Positions 45,672-54,603 are shown, counted from the stretch's first letter. The stretch: 64,000 bases of DNA from Rhodospirillaceae bacterium (GCA_016845145.1 JAERTE010000145.1:62001-126000); one strand, 5' to 3'. Program-made: numbers and translations. The notes: generated by a model not told the origin, from the sequence alone.

Positions 45672-45781
45672 TCTGCATCATCGAAACCGATGACGGCGCG
45701 CTATAGGACATTCGAATAGGCTTGTGGGCGGCCGCTACCTCTCATGACTGAGAAAATTGGGTTCGCTCCCCAGATTTTTTT
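45672..45781 (+). ncRNA. Candidate small RNA
   Basis: About 110 nt between the promoter above and a run of seven T (45775-45781). Hairpins: TCATCG-AAAC-CGATGA at 45678-45693, TCTCA-TGAC-TGAGA at 45740-45753 and TGGG-TTCGCTC-CCCA at 45758-45772 directly before the T-run. It does not look like tRNA, tmRNA, 6S or SRP RNA. The last hairpin also ends in TTTT on the other strand and may terminate the convergent SDR gene, so part of the structure has another explanation. Confidence 0.5.
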
Positions 45782-45825
45782 ATGTTTTCATTAAAATCAA
45801 TAGGTTCTGACCCGCAAACTTTTCT

Positions 45826-46542
45826 TCAGCTGCCACCACGCGCCAGCGAAATACCGCCACAGACATAGAGCACTTGTCCGGTAATAAAACTGCTGCGCTC
45901 ATCCATGAAGAAACTGGCTGCGTTGGCGATATCTTCCGGCATGCCGAGCCGCCCGGCCGGGATCGTACCAATGATTTCCTGGGTGCGCGGCATGTCGGGC
46001 GGGTTGGCGTGGGTGAACATCTCAGTCGCAATGGGACCCGGCGCGATGGCATTGACGGTGATGGCGTGTGGCGCCAATTCCAGCGCCCAGACGCGGGCCA
46101 TGGCGGCGATACCGCCCTTCGACGCCCCGTACGCGGTGCGGTGGGTTTTGCCCAGCATGGCACGGCTGGCGAGATTGAGGATGCGGCCGAAACGCGCCTC
46201 TTTCATGTCGTCCAGTACGGCCTGGGCGCACAGCATAGGAGCGCGCATGTTGATGGCCATGGTCTTGTCGAAATCTTCGATAGACGACTCCTCCAACGTA
46301 TCGACCAAGGCGATGGCGGCGTTGTTGACGAGCCCCGTGATCGGGCCATGTTCGCGCGCTTTTTCGAACGCGTCGGTGATGGAGGCGGGGTCGGAGAGGT
46401 CGGTTTCGATCCAGTTGTCGTTGCCGTCTGCCGGTGGTGAGATGTCGAGGTTGATGGTGCGCCAACCGTCTTCGGTCAAACGCACGGAAATGGCTTTGCC
46501 GATACCTCGGCTGGCACCGGTGACGACGGCGGTACGGGTCAT
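45826..46542 (-). CDS. Short-chain dehydrogenase/reductase (3-oxoacyl-ACP reductase-like)
   Basis: 238 residues, classical SDR. The cofactor motif VTGASRGIGKA is near 6-16, NNAAIA near 78, with catalytic Ser in LASRAML and YGASKGG (Tyr-x3-Lys). NAD(P)-dependent oxidation or reduction of a hydroxyl or keto group; the substrate is not evident. ATG 46542 has a GGAG-type site upstream (GAGGAGATCCCC). It is divergent from the CoA-transferase gene and may share its pathway. Confidence 0.9.
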   Translation of the reverse strand: MTRTAVVTGASRGIGKAISVRLTEDGWRTINLDISPPADGNDNWIETDLSDPASITDAFEKAREHGPITGLVNNAAIALVDTLEESSIEDFDKTMAINMRAPMLCAQAVLDDMKEARFGRILNLASRAMLGKTHRTAYGASKGGIAAMARVWALELAPHAITVNAIAPGPIATEMFTHANPPDMPRTQEIIGTIPAGRLGMPEDIANAASFFMDERSSFITGQVLYVCGGISLARGGS

Positions 46543-46640
46543 GGGGATCTCCTCAGATTGATTGGAGCGTATTCTCGCGGGTTTGGCAGGGCTTGAAAAG
46601 TAACGCAGTGTCATCGAAGCTGACACCATCGGGGAGGACC

Positions 46641-47846
46641 ATGAAGACTTTCGATGAAAACGTGGCAGGCCCGCTGGCCGATATTCGGGTGCTCGACCTG
46701 ACGCGGTTGGTGGCGGGCAACATGTTGACCCTGCAATTGGCCGACATGGGCGCCGATGTGATTAAAATTGAGCCCGCGGGCAAGGGCGATCCGTTGCGTG
46801 CCTGGACTGAGAATGGCATCGAGGCGTTCTGGAAAGTTTACTGCCGTAACAAACGCAGCCTGGCCATGAATTTAAGGGCCGAGGGCGCCGTCGATGCACT
46901 GCTCAGGATGGTCGAAAGTGCTGATGTGGTGGTCGAGAACTATCGCCCTGGCCGTATGGAAGAAATCGGACTTGGGCCGGACGTGTTGCTGGCACGTAAC
47001 CCCAAATTGGTCATGGTGCGGGTTTCTGGGTTCGGCCAGACCGGACCCTACCGTGAGCGGCCCGGCTTTGGCTCGTTGGTGGAGGCGATGTCAGGATTCG
47101 CCAGCCGTAACGGTTTTCCCGACCGCCCACCATTGCTGCCGCCGTTGGCATTGGCCGATATGATTGCCGGCTTGCAAGGGGCTTATGCGACCATGGTGGC
47201 ATTGCGTGAAGTGGAAATGAAAGGTGGTGCGGGGCAGGTGGTGGATTTGTCGTTGCTGGAGCCGATTTTGGCGACGCTCGGGCCCGAGGCCTACACCTAT
47301 GAGCTCACCGGTCAAGTGAAGGAGCGCGTCGGCAACCGCTCGAACACGTCGGCGCCGCGCGATGTCTACGCCACCCGCGACGGCGGCGCGATTTCACTTT
47401 CGGCCTCGGTTCAGGCCATGGCGGAGCGGTTGTTTCGGGTGATTGGGCGCGAGGACATGATTTCTGACCCTAGATATCGCACCAATGCCGACCGGGTGCG
47501 CAACCGTGACGAGGTCAATGATATCGTCGCCGCCTGGATCGCCGAACGAGACCGCGATGAAGTGTTGGCGATCTTTCACGAAGCCGGGGTAACCGGTGCG
47601 CCGGTCTATGACGCGCGCGACATCATGGCCGATCCACATGTGCGGGCGCGTGAAGTGCTGGTGCAATTGCCCGATGACGAAACCCAAACGGCAACGCATC
47701 ACAATATCCATCCGCGCCTTTCCGCCACGCCCGGCAGCTTCCGCCGTCCCGCGCCAACCCTAGGCCAGCATACGGAAGATGTATTGTCGGAGGCGGGGTT
47801 TGATGATGATGAAATATTGGCGCTGCATTCAGGAGGCGTGATATGA
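46641..47846 (+). CDS. CaiB/BaiF family CoA-transferase (family III)
   Basis: 401 residues. The start region GPLADIRVLDLTRLVAGNMLTLQLADMGADVIKIEP is the class III CoA-transferase signature, and NKRSLAMNLRAEGA precedes the catalytic Asp region. These enzymes move CoA between acids through an aspartyl-CoA intermediate. GGGGAGGACC precedes the ATG. The stop codon overlaps the start of the HpcH-type lyase gene, so the pair probably acts in order: activation of a dicarboxylic or hydroxy acid, then cleavage of its CoA ester. Confidence 0.92.
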   Translation: MKTFDENVAGPLADIRVLDLTRLVAGNMLTLQLADMGADVIKIEPAGKGDPLRAWTENGIEAFWKVYCRNKRSLAMNLRAEGAVDALLRMVESADVVVENYRPGRMEEIGLGPDVLLARNPKLVMVRVSGFGQTGPYRERPGFGSLVEAMSGFASRNGFPDRPPLLPPLALADMIAGLQGAYATMVALREVEMKGGAGQVVDLSLLEPILATLGPEAYTYELTGQVKERVGNRSNTSAPRDVYATRDGGAISLSASVQAMAERLFRVIGREDMISDPRYRTNADRVRNRDEVNDIVAAWIAERDRDEVLAIFHEAGVTGAPVYDARDIMADPHVRAREVLVQLPDDETQTATHHNIHPRLSATPGSFRRPAPTLGQHTEDVLSEAGFDDDEILALHSGGVI

Positions 47847-48730
47847 TTGGGGAACCTCTGGTTTGGCGCTCACAGCTTTATGTGCCGGCCAACAACCCAC
47901 GTTTCATTGCCAAGGCACATACGCGGGGTGCTGATTCCATCATTCTCGATTTGGAAGATAGTGTTCCCGTTGACGAACGACCAGGCGCGCGGGCGGGGTT
48001 GGCTGATGCGGTGGCGCAAGTGGGGCAATCGGGCGCGGACGTAACGGTACGGATCAACTCGCCGGAAGACGAAGCGTTCGCGGATTTGGAGGCGGCTGTG
48101 CTGCCCGAAGTGCGGGGAATCTACGTCACCAAGGTGCGTGACGCCGATTATGTGCGTGCGGTCTCCGAGCGCGTGTCGGAGCTTGAGGCGGCGCGCGGAA
48201 TCGAGGTGGGGACAATCCGGCTCGTGGCCATGGTCGAGACGGCTGCGGCTTATCTTCGGGCCGAGGAGATTGCTCACGCGGATGATCGGATCGCGGGGTT
48301 GGTGTTGGGGGGTGAAGACATTGCGCTCGATCTCGGCATGGTGCCCGATGCTGATACCCTGGCGATGCCCAAGCAGCACCTGTCCATTGTCGCCCGGGCG
48401 GCGGGATTGGTGCCCTTTGGGGTCATGGGTACGATTGCCGACTACAACGATTTGGACGCGGTGCGCGAAGTGGCAGAGCGTTCGCGCCGATTTGGATTTG
48501 AGGGCGCAGCTTGTATTCACCCCAGTGTGGTGCCGGTCTTGAACGCGGCATTCTCGCCCACCGACGCGGAGGTTGATCACGCACGGCGTGTCGTTGCCGC
48601 CTACGCCGAAGCTGAAGCGGCAGGCAAGGGGGCCATCACCGTGGACGGGAAGATGATCGATGTGCCGGTGGTGCGCCGTGCCGAGAACTTGCTGGCGCGG
48701 TCTGACGCTATCCGGCAGCGCGGAAATTAA
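47843..48730 (+). CDS. HpcH/HpaI aldolase / CitE-like acyl-CoA ester lyase
   Basis: 295 residues of the CitE/malyl-CoA lyase family: RSQLYVPANNPRFIAKA at the start, ADSIILDLEDSVP with the Mg-binding acid, VRINSPED, and GLVLGGEDIALDLGM in the middle. Members cleave malyl-, citramalyl- or related CoA esters to acetyl-CoA or propionyl-CoA and a 2-oxoacid. It overlaps the CoA-transferase gene by 4 bases. Its TAA overlaps the convergent MFS stop in a TTAA. Confidence 0.9.
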   Translation: MIGEPLVWRSQLYVPANNPRFIAKAHTRGADSIILDLEDSVPVDERPGARAGLADAVAQVGQSGADVTVRINSPEDEAFADLEAAVLPEVRGIYVTKVRDADYVRAVSERVSELEAARGIEVGTIRLVAMVETAAAYLRAEEIAHADDRIAGLVLGGEDIALDLGMVPDADTLAMPKQHLSIVARAAGLVPFGVMGTIADYNDLDAVREVAERSRRFGFEGAACIHPSVVPVLNAAFSPTDAEVDHARRVVAAYAEAEAAGKGAITVDGKMIDVPVVRRAENLLARSDAIRQRGN

Positions 48731-49851
48731 CTGCGTCGCCTCAGGTAATAGGCAATAGCACCTCCAAGGCCGGACATAACGGCCATGGCCAAGTAGGCTT
48801 TGCCGGCGACATCGGCGTAGAGCACGCCCGACAGCCATGCCGACGCTCCCATGGCCAAACCCATGACCACGGCGGCATAGACGCTCTGCGCGGTGGCCGA
48901 AACCTCGGGCGCCATGCGCCGAGCAATGAAATAAATGGCGCCCAGATGAGCTGCGCCGAAGGTAAGAGCATGAAGCAACTGCAGAACCATCAGCGCCGGA
49001 AGCGCATCCGTAAATCCTGTTCCAGCCCAGCGGAGCAGGCCGCCCAATCCGCCGATGGCGATCAAACGCGCAGCGCCGAAGCGTTTAACGAGTTTATCAC
49101 CCCACATGAACAACAGCACTTCGGCAATGACACCCTCGGCCCACAACCAGCCGATGACGGCCTCGGAATGCCCGACGTTCTGCCAATGAATTGTGCCGAC
49201 TGTATAGTAAACGCCGTGGCTCGATTGGATCAGCGCCGTCGCGGCCACGAAGACGATGAAGGTCCGGTCGGTAAGCACGGCACCCAGAGGACGGGTTCCG
49301 GCCTGCGGCTTGGAGATGCGGGTATCGGGGAGCGTCAAGGCGGCTATGAATGTAACAACGAGAAAACTGAGCGTTACCCAATATACCATGTCGACGGAAC
49401 GGCCATCGAGCATATGGCCCATGCCCCATGCAGCGGCGATGAAAGTCAGGGATCCCCAAAGCCGCACGCGACCATAGTCGATAGGTTGAGCCTTTGCCGT
49501 TTGCATGGTCAGCGATTCCATCAACGGCATGGTCGGCGACCACAGCATATGGAACGCCATGGTAACGGCCAGGATTGCCCAAAACCCGTATGACCAATGG
49601 AACAACGCGAACACCACCGTCGTCAGGAGAATGAGAATAGCCATGATCGGCTTGCGCTCGCCGCGCCGGTCAGCAGCGCTGGCAATCAACGGATTGGCCA
49701 GAGTTTTCGCGGTGATTCCAATGGCTACGACAAGACCGATGTCCTCGACCGTAAGCCCGCGCGATTTCAGCCACAAAGGCCAAAAGGGCATCGAAGCGCC
49801 GATAACAGCAAATGCCGCTGCGTAGAACCAAGCGAGACGCAACGCCGTCAC
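48727..49851 (-). CDS. MFS transporter, HcaT / phenylpropionate permease-like
   Basis: 374 residues with about 12 hydrophobic segments. The start LRLAWFYAAAFAVIGASMPFWPLWLKSRGLT is typical of the MFS_1_like/HcaT group (nucleoside:H+ or 3-phenylpropionate carriers), and RRGERKPIM is the loop between helices 2 and 3. The substrate is uncertain. It overlaps the upstream binding-protein gene by 4 bases (ATGA), so the two are cotranslated. Confidence 0.88.
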   Translation of the reverse strand: MTALRLAWFYAAAFAVIGASMPFWPLWLKSRGLTVEDIGLVVAIGITAKTLANPLIASAADRRGERKPIMAILILLTTVVFALFHWSYGFWAILAVTMAFHMLWSPTMPLMESLTMQTAKAQPIDYGRVRLWGSLTFIAAAWGMGHMLDGRSVDMVYWVTLSFLVVTFIAALTLPDTRISKPQAGTRPLGAVLTDRTFIVFVAATALIQSSHGVYYTVGTIHWQNVGHSEAVIGWLWAEGVIAEVLLFMWGDKLVKRFGAARLIAIGGLGGLLRWAGTGFTDALPALMVLQLLHALTFGAAHLGAIYFIARRMAPEVSATAQSVYAAVVMGLAMGASAWLSGVLYADVAGKAYLAMAVMSGLGGAIAYYLRRRS

Positions 49852-50654
49852 GATGTCATCTCTTCAGCGAAGTCAGCCAGATACCGAAGTCCGGCGATTG
49901 CGCGGCTGCCGTACCACGACACCATTTCAGCATCGATCAAATGGGCCTTGTCCGCATGGCCGGGAAATTCGGTGCCGAAGGTCTCGAGGTGTTTCCGTTT
50001 AAACGGAAACGGCTCGGTGGAAAACAGTACGAGATCAACCTCGGCCAACAGCGGCGCGGTGAGATTGATCTCTGGGTATCGGGCCGTAGTTTGATGCTCA
50101 ATGACGTGCCAATTGGCCTGTGCCAGTACATCAGCGATGTAGGTGTCGGCGGAAATGCTCATCCAGGGCTTGCGCCAGATCAGATAGAGCACACGGTATC
50201 TTTCCCAGTTCCGCGCCCGCAGGTCGTTGAGCGCCGACCCGAAGTCATGAACCATATGCTCGGCCTTTTCGTGTGCACCGAAAATACCGCCTATCAGCCG
50301 AAAGAGAGGCAAGTTGTCGCTGACGGCGACCGGGTGGGTAACGACGATCTCGATGTCCATGTCCGCCAAGGTTTTTGCCATGTCTTTAGGTGTCTCATCA
50401 ATATTGACGAGCGCGTGTGTTGGATTGAGACCTGCCACTTTAGCCATGTCGATCTGCTTCGTACCGCCGACGCTGGGGATGGCGCCGACGCCGGGATTTG
50501 GGTGGACACAGAAATTCGTTCGGCCAACCAGACTGCGGCCGAGATTCAAATCGAACATGAGCTCCGTCAGGCTGGGAACCAAAGACAGGACCCGGGCACC
50601 GTGCTCGACGCGAGAGTGCTGATGTCCGGCGGCGTCTACAAGCGGAATTGACAT
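49848..50654 (-). CDS. Helical-backbone metal receptor (BtuF/cobalamin-binding-like) without signal peptide
   Basis: 268 residues of the BtuF/TroA-like fold: RVLSLVPSLTELMFDLNLGRSLVGRTNFCVHP, then GGTKQIDMAKVAGLNPTHALVNIDETPKD, as in cobalamin or siderophore binding proteins. The N-terminus (MSIPLVDAAGHQHSRVEHG) is not a signal peptide, so the protein may stay in the cytoplasm. No BtuCD-type genes adjoin it; instead it is coupled to an MFS gene. Known bacterial homologues of this signal-less type are uncharacterised as far as I can tell. Confidence 0.82.
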   Translation of the reverse strand: MSIPLVDAAGHQHSRVEHGARVLSLVPSLTELMFDLNLGRSLVGRTNFCVHPNPGVGAIPSVGGTKQIDMAKVAGLNPTHALVNIDETPKDMAKTLADMDIEIVVTHPVAVSDNLPLFRLIGGIFGAHEKAEHMVHDFGSALNDLRARNWERYRVLYLIWRKPWMSISADTYIADVLAQANWHVIEHQTTARYPEINLTAPLLAEVDLVLFSTEPFPFKRKHLETFGTEFPGHADKAHLIDAEMVSWYGSRAIAGLRYLADFAEEMTS

Positions 50655-50773
50655 TGGGTTTCTCGAACTTCGAAGAAGGGCGTCATCTTAACCAACCCGG
50701 CAACGTTTTGGTAAAGCGTTGAAAAAATACACGAATCCCATGCTGTGACCACCGTCATCGCGCGAATCGGATG

Positions 50774-50816
50774 AATCTGCTTATCTGGGGTCATCAAAGG
50801 GTATGTAAAGCAGATT
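50774..50816 (+). promoter_or_regulatory. Leader hairpin upstream of GGDEF-EAL gene
   Basis: AATCTGCTT (50774-50782) and AAGCAGATT (50808-50816) are perfect 9-bp inverted arms with a 25-base loop, ending 27 bases before the ATG. It could be an mRNA leader structure or a protein-binding site. It does not match the GEMM c-di-GMP riboswitch consensus. Confidence 0.45.
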
Positions 50817-50843
50817 TCTTAATTGAGCCGGGAGCGCGAGCCA

Positions 50844-52607
50844 ATGAGGAAACCGGATTATCGAACGGTTGCCAACGATCACAACACCAACGCGGAAGAG
50901 TCTAACGCGGTGGTAGATAGTGTGATGGAAGCGCCGGAACCCGTTTTTCGTATTGATGCTGAAGGCGTGGTTCGTTACGCCAACGAAGCGGCTAGTGATT
51001 TACTGCGAACGTTTTCTCCCGGACTGGGAAGCGATCTGCCCACCGATTGGTTGACGTCTATTCGTAAGCTTGCTCCGAACGGTGATGAGCGGGCGGAACT
51101 GTCCGTGGGTGAACGCATATTTGACATCTGTGTTTCGGCCCGCACGGATAGCGGCTGGGTGACGGTACATGCCCATGATGTTACCCATCACAAAGTAGCG
51201 GCACTTGATGCGCAACGGTTGGCGCACTTGGATGTGCTAACGGGCTTGCCGACGCGATCCGTGTTTCAAGATCAGTTGGCCCAGGTTCTTGCCGTGGCCC
51301 GACGCAGCAACCGGTTGGCCGCCGTGCTCGTGATCGGGCTGGACGATTTTAAGTTTATCAATGAAACCCAAGGCCACGCATCGGGTGACGTGCTTTTGCA
51401 GATGACCGCCGAACGGTTGAGCAGATGTCTGCGCGCAACCGATATTGTTGCACGACTGGGTGGTGATGAATTTGCAATCATACAGCCGGAACCTGCGGGC
51501 GCTGAAGGTATCGATCAATTGGCCCGGCGGCTCAACGCGGCGTTGCGCGCGCCTGTATCGACAGAGAACGGTGAGATATTGCCCGCCGCGAGCATCGGCA
51601 TTGCAGTCTTTCCAGATGATGCAGAAGACGCGGATGAACTGTTGCATCATGCTGATATTGCGTTGGATCGCTGCAAGGCAGAAGGTGGGGATGATCATCG
51701 GTTTTTCATCGCAGAAATGAACGCCGAGGTGCAACGACGGCACGTTCTTGAGCATGACCTCCGCCTCGCCATAGACCAAGAAAAACTGCAGGTCCACTAT
51801 CAGCCGAAACTCGATCTATCGACCGGACGGATCACAGGAATGGAAGCTTTGGTGCGTTGGATAGATCCGGTGCACGGGTTTGTTTCACCGGCTGAGTTCA
51901 TCCCGATCGCCGAGACGTCTCGGTTGATTATTCCGTTGGGCGATTGGGTGCTGCGTGAGGCTTGCAGGCGCACCAAACAATGGAATGACGCAGGGCTGGG
52001 CCCCTTGAAAGTAGCCGTCAACTTGTCGGCCGTGCAGTTCCGAAATGGCACGTTATTGGACGACCTGAGAGCGGCCCTCGCGGAAACCAAATTGGCGCCG
52101 GAATTGTTGGAACTGGAGATCACCGAAACTGCGGCGATGGACAACGCCGAGCAGGCATCGGCGGTTTTTGCAGGCATCGCCGAACTGGGCATATCCTTGG
52201 CGATTGATGACTTCGGCACTGGGTATTCGAGCCTTAGCTATCTCAAAAACTTCCCCGTGCAACGGATCAAGATCGACAAAGCTTTCGTTGACGATATTGG
52301 CCAAACGGCAAAGGGAGGTGCAATTGCGCGTGCGGTCACGACACTCGGTCAGAGCTTCGATATGGCAGTTACGGCGGAAGGTGTCGAGACGGCCGAGCAA
52401 ATGGCATTTCTGCATGGTGTCGCTTGCCAGGAGGTACAAGGGTATTTTGTCTCGAAGCCGCTGCCGGTCGATAGCTTTGAGGAGTTCATGCAGACCTTCG
52501 ATCCGTCGCCCTTCCGTCCGGCGCCGGACCAAGCCAGTTTTGACTGGAATACACAGCGGCGAAAATGGCAGCGCGGTCTATTGGGTGAGTTCGAGGCGTT
52601 CGCTTAG
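50844..52607 (+). CDS. PAS-GGDEF-EAL protein (c-di-GMP cyclase/phosphodiesterase)
   Basis: 587 residues, soluble. A PAS-like sensor covers about residues 22-120 (APEPVFRIDAEGVVRYANEAA). The GGDEF domain has the intact active site RLGGDEFAI, and the EAL domain has GMEALVRW, the loop DDFGTGYSSLSYLKNFPVQRIKID and a late EGVET, so both activities look possible. Such tandem proteins often have one dominant activity. ATG 50844 follows CGGGAGCG; a TTG 21 bases upstream is less likely. The last 30 bases overlap the convergent ABC-F gene. Confidence 0.95.
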   Translation: MRKPDYRTVANDHNTNAEESNAVVDSVMEAPEPVFRIDAEGVVRYANEAASDLLRTFSPGLGSDLPTDWLTSIRKLAPNGDERAELSVGERIFDICVSARTDSGWVTVHAHDVTHHKVAALDAQRLAHLDVLTGLPTRSVFQDQLAQVLAVARRSNRLAAVLVIGLDDFKFINETQGHASGDVLLQMTAERLSRCLRATDIVARLGGDEFAIIQPEPAGAEGIDQLARRLNAALRAPVSTENGEILPAASIGIAVFPDDAEDADELLHHADIALDRCKAEGGDDHRFFIAEMNAEVQRRHVLEHDLRLAIDQEKLQVHYQPKLDLSTGRITGMEALVRWIDPVHGFVSPAEFIPIAETSRLIIPLGDWVLREACRRTKQWNDAGLGPLKVAVNLSAVQFRNGTLLDDLRAALAETKLAPELLELEITETAAMDNAEQASAVFAGIAELGISLAIDDFGTGYSSLSYLKNFPVQRIKIDKAFVDDIGQTAKGGAIARAVTTLGQSFDMAVTAEGVETAEQMAFLHGVACQEVQGYFVSKPLPVDSFEEFMQTFDPSPFRPAPDQASFDWNTQRRKWQRGLLGEFEAFA

Positions 52608-54467
52608 TTCCAGCCACGCTTCTTCTGTTTCGGACAACTTAGTTTTAATATCCGCATGGCGAACTTGAAGCTCCATTAGTTTTGCCGTTGGACCTTCGTA
52701 GACCTCGGGGTCAGCCAATCGTTTTTCGAGCGTGTCCTTTTTTGCGCCAAGCTTTTCGATTAAGTGCTCATGATCGCGAACGGCCTTGCGCAACTCGGCA
52801 GTTGCGGCGCGCTGCTGCGCCCGTTCGCGCCGGGCTTCCTTGCGATTTTCTGCACTTGTTGGCGGCGCCTCGCCGCTGGCTTCTCGGGATGCGCGTCGCT
52901 GCGCGCGACGGCTCTCGGTCAACTGATCTCGGTAGTCGCCGAGATCGCCTTCAAACGCTTGGCAGGCGCTGTCGGCGACAATCCATAGACGGTCGCAAAC
53001 CAATTCAACCAAATGCGCATCATGACTGACCAGGACAACCGCGCCGTCGTAGGTGTTGAGCGCTTGGACGAGCGCTTCGCGCGCATCGACGTCAAGGTGG
53101 TTGGTGGGCTCATCGAGGAGCAGGATGTGCGGTTTGTCGGTGCTGGTCATGGCAAACAGAAGACGGGCTTTTTCGCCGCCGGAAAGGCTCGAGCATTTGA
53201 CGTCGGCGCGCTCGCCGGAAAAACCGAACCGTCCAAGATGTGCCCGTACCTTGGCCTCCGTCGCCATGGGCATGAGCCGCGCCAGGTGATGATAAGGTGT
53301 TTCGGACAGCGTCAATTCGTCCGCTTGATGCTGGGCGAAATAGCCGACCTTGAGCTTTGCCGATTTTACCAACTTACCGGTCATGGGTTTCAACCGTCCG
53401 GCAAGCAGCTTTACCAATGTGGATTTACCGTTACCGTTGGCGCCCAAGAGCGCAATGCGGTCATCCATGTCGATGCGCAGATCGAGGTTTTTCAATACCG
53501 GAGTGTCGCTATAACCCACGTCAGCCCGGTCCAAAGCGATTAGCGGCGGTGACAATGGATCGGGGTCGGGGAAATCGAACGCCACGGTGCGCTGTTCAAC
53601 GACCGATGCGATGGGCGTCATCTTCTCAAGCATTTTCAGCCGGCTTTGGGCCTGGCGCGCTTTTGACGCCTTGAACCTGAAGCGCTCCACAAACGCTTCG
53701 ATATGGCGGCGCTGGACTTGTTGCTTGGATCGCAGTTTGGCGTCCAGTTCCTGTCGTTCGCGGCGGGTGCGCTCAAACCGGTCGTAACCCCCAGCATATC
53801 GGGTCAGCTTTAGGTTCTCGAGATGGGCGATTTCTCCAACAACCTTATTCAATAGCGTACGATCATGGCTGATGACCAATAACGTCCCGGGCCAACTGGC
53901 AAGGTACCCCTCAAGCCAGAGTGCAGCTTCCAAATCGAGGTGGTTGGTGGGTTCGTCCAACAGCAAAAGATCCGGATTGGCGAAAAGGGCGGCGGCCAAG
54001 GCAACACGCATGCGCCAGCCGCCCGAAAATTCACCGCACGGCCTGCGCTGAGCCGCTTCGTCAAAACCGAGGCCAGCCAATATCCGCGCCGCGCGGGCCG
54101 GCGCGGACTCCGACTCGATGTCGGCCAAACGTGTATGAATATGTGCGATGTCGTGGGCTTCGGTTGCGGTCTCGGCGCGGGCTAGAAGTTCACAGCGTTC
54201 GGTGTCCGCTGAAAGAACGTGATCCACCAATGATGTGTCGCCACCCGGCGCTTCTTGGGCCACGGTGCCAACCCGCATGGCTTTGCGGACATTGACCGTT
54301 CCGTCGTCGGCTGACAGTTCACCCAAAATCAACTTGAACAACGTTGTCTTGCCGGTGCCATTTCTTCCGACAAGGCCCATTTTGTGTCCGCCGGGAACAT
54401 GCAACGTGGCACCGTCGAACAATGTCCGCCCGCCAATACGGTATACGAGGTCGTTGATATGCAACAT
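52578..54467 (-). CDS. ABC-F family ATPase (YheS-like)
   Basis: 629 residues, two ATPase units and no membrane segments. Walker A motifs are GRNGTGKTT near 34-42 and GANGNGKST in the second half; signatures are GEFSGGW and LSGGEKAR, and both Walker B sites read LLLDEPTNHLD. The linker between them is the ABC-F P-site tRNA-interaction motif region, and the C-terminus is a charged coiled coil. ABC-F proteins act on ribosomes to relieve stalls; length and start resemble E. coli YheS. It overlaps the GGDEF-EAL gene tail to tail by 30 bases. Confidence 0.93.
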   Translation of the reverse strand: MLHINDLVYRIGGRTLFDGATLHVPGGHKMGLVGRNGTGKTTLFKLILGELSADDGTVNVRKAMRVGTVAQEAPGGDTSLVDHVLSADTERCELLARAETATEAHDIAHIHTRLADIESESAPARAARILAGLGFDEAAQRRPCGEFSGGWRMRVALAAALFANPDLLLLDEPTNHLDLEAALWLEGYLASWPGTLLVISHDRTLLNKVVGEIAHLENLKLTRYAGGYDRFERTRRERQELDAKLRSKQQVQRRHIEAFVERFRFKASKARQAQSRLKMLEKMTPIASVVEQRTVAFDFPDPDPLSPPLIALDRADVGYSDTPVLKNLDLRIDMDDRIALLGANGNGKSTLVKLLAGRLKPMTGKLVKSAKLKVGYFAQHQADELTLSETPYHHLARLMPMATEAKVRAHLGRFGFSGERADVKCSSLSGGEKARLLFAMTSTDKPHILLLDEPTNHLDVDAREALVQALNTYDGAVVLVSHDAHLVELVCDRLWIVADSACQAFEGDLGDYRDQLTESRRAQRRASREASGEAPPTSAENRKEARRERAQQRAATAELRKAVRDHEHLIEKLGAKKDTLEKRLADPEVYEGPTAKLMELQVRHADIKTKLSETEEAWLELSERLELTQ

Positions 54468-54603
54468 GCGCCGGGGTTTAGCATGCGGTGGCGGAAAGGA
54501 AAAACACCGGCTGCATGGAATAAATATCTCCCGCCCTTCGTCACCAACGTTGGTGACAAAGGACGGGAGTGGTCCCCCGACAGGTTTAACCTAGAAAAAC
54601 TGG

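Noticed and set aside
45758-45781. Hairpin GGG-TTCGCTC-CCC read as a tRNA or tmRNA T-arm
   Set aside because: The loop lacks the conserved A of TTCRA, the stem is only 4 bp and a seven-T run follows, so a terminator fits better.
50655-50843. Cobalamin riboswitch before the BtuF-like gene or c-di-GMP riboswitch before the GGDEF gene
   Set aside because: No B12-box or GEMM core sequence could be found on either strand; only a simple 9-bp inverted repeat is present.
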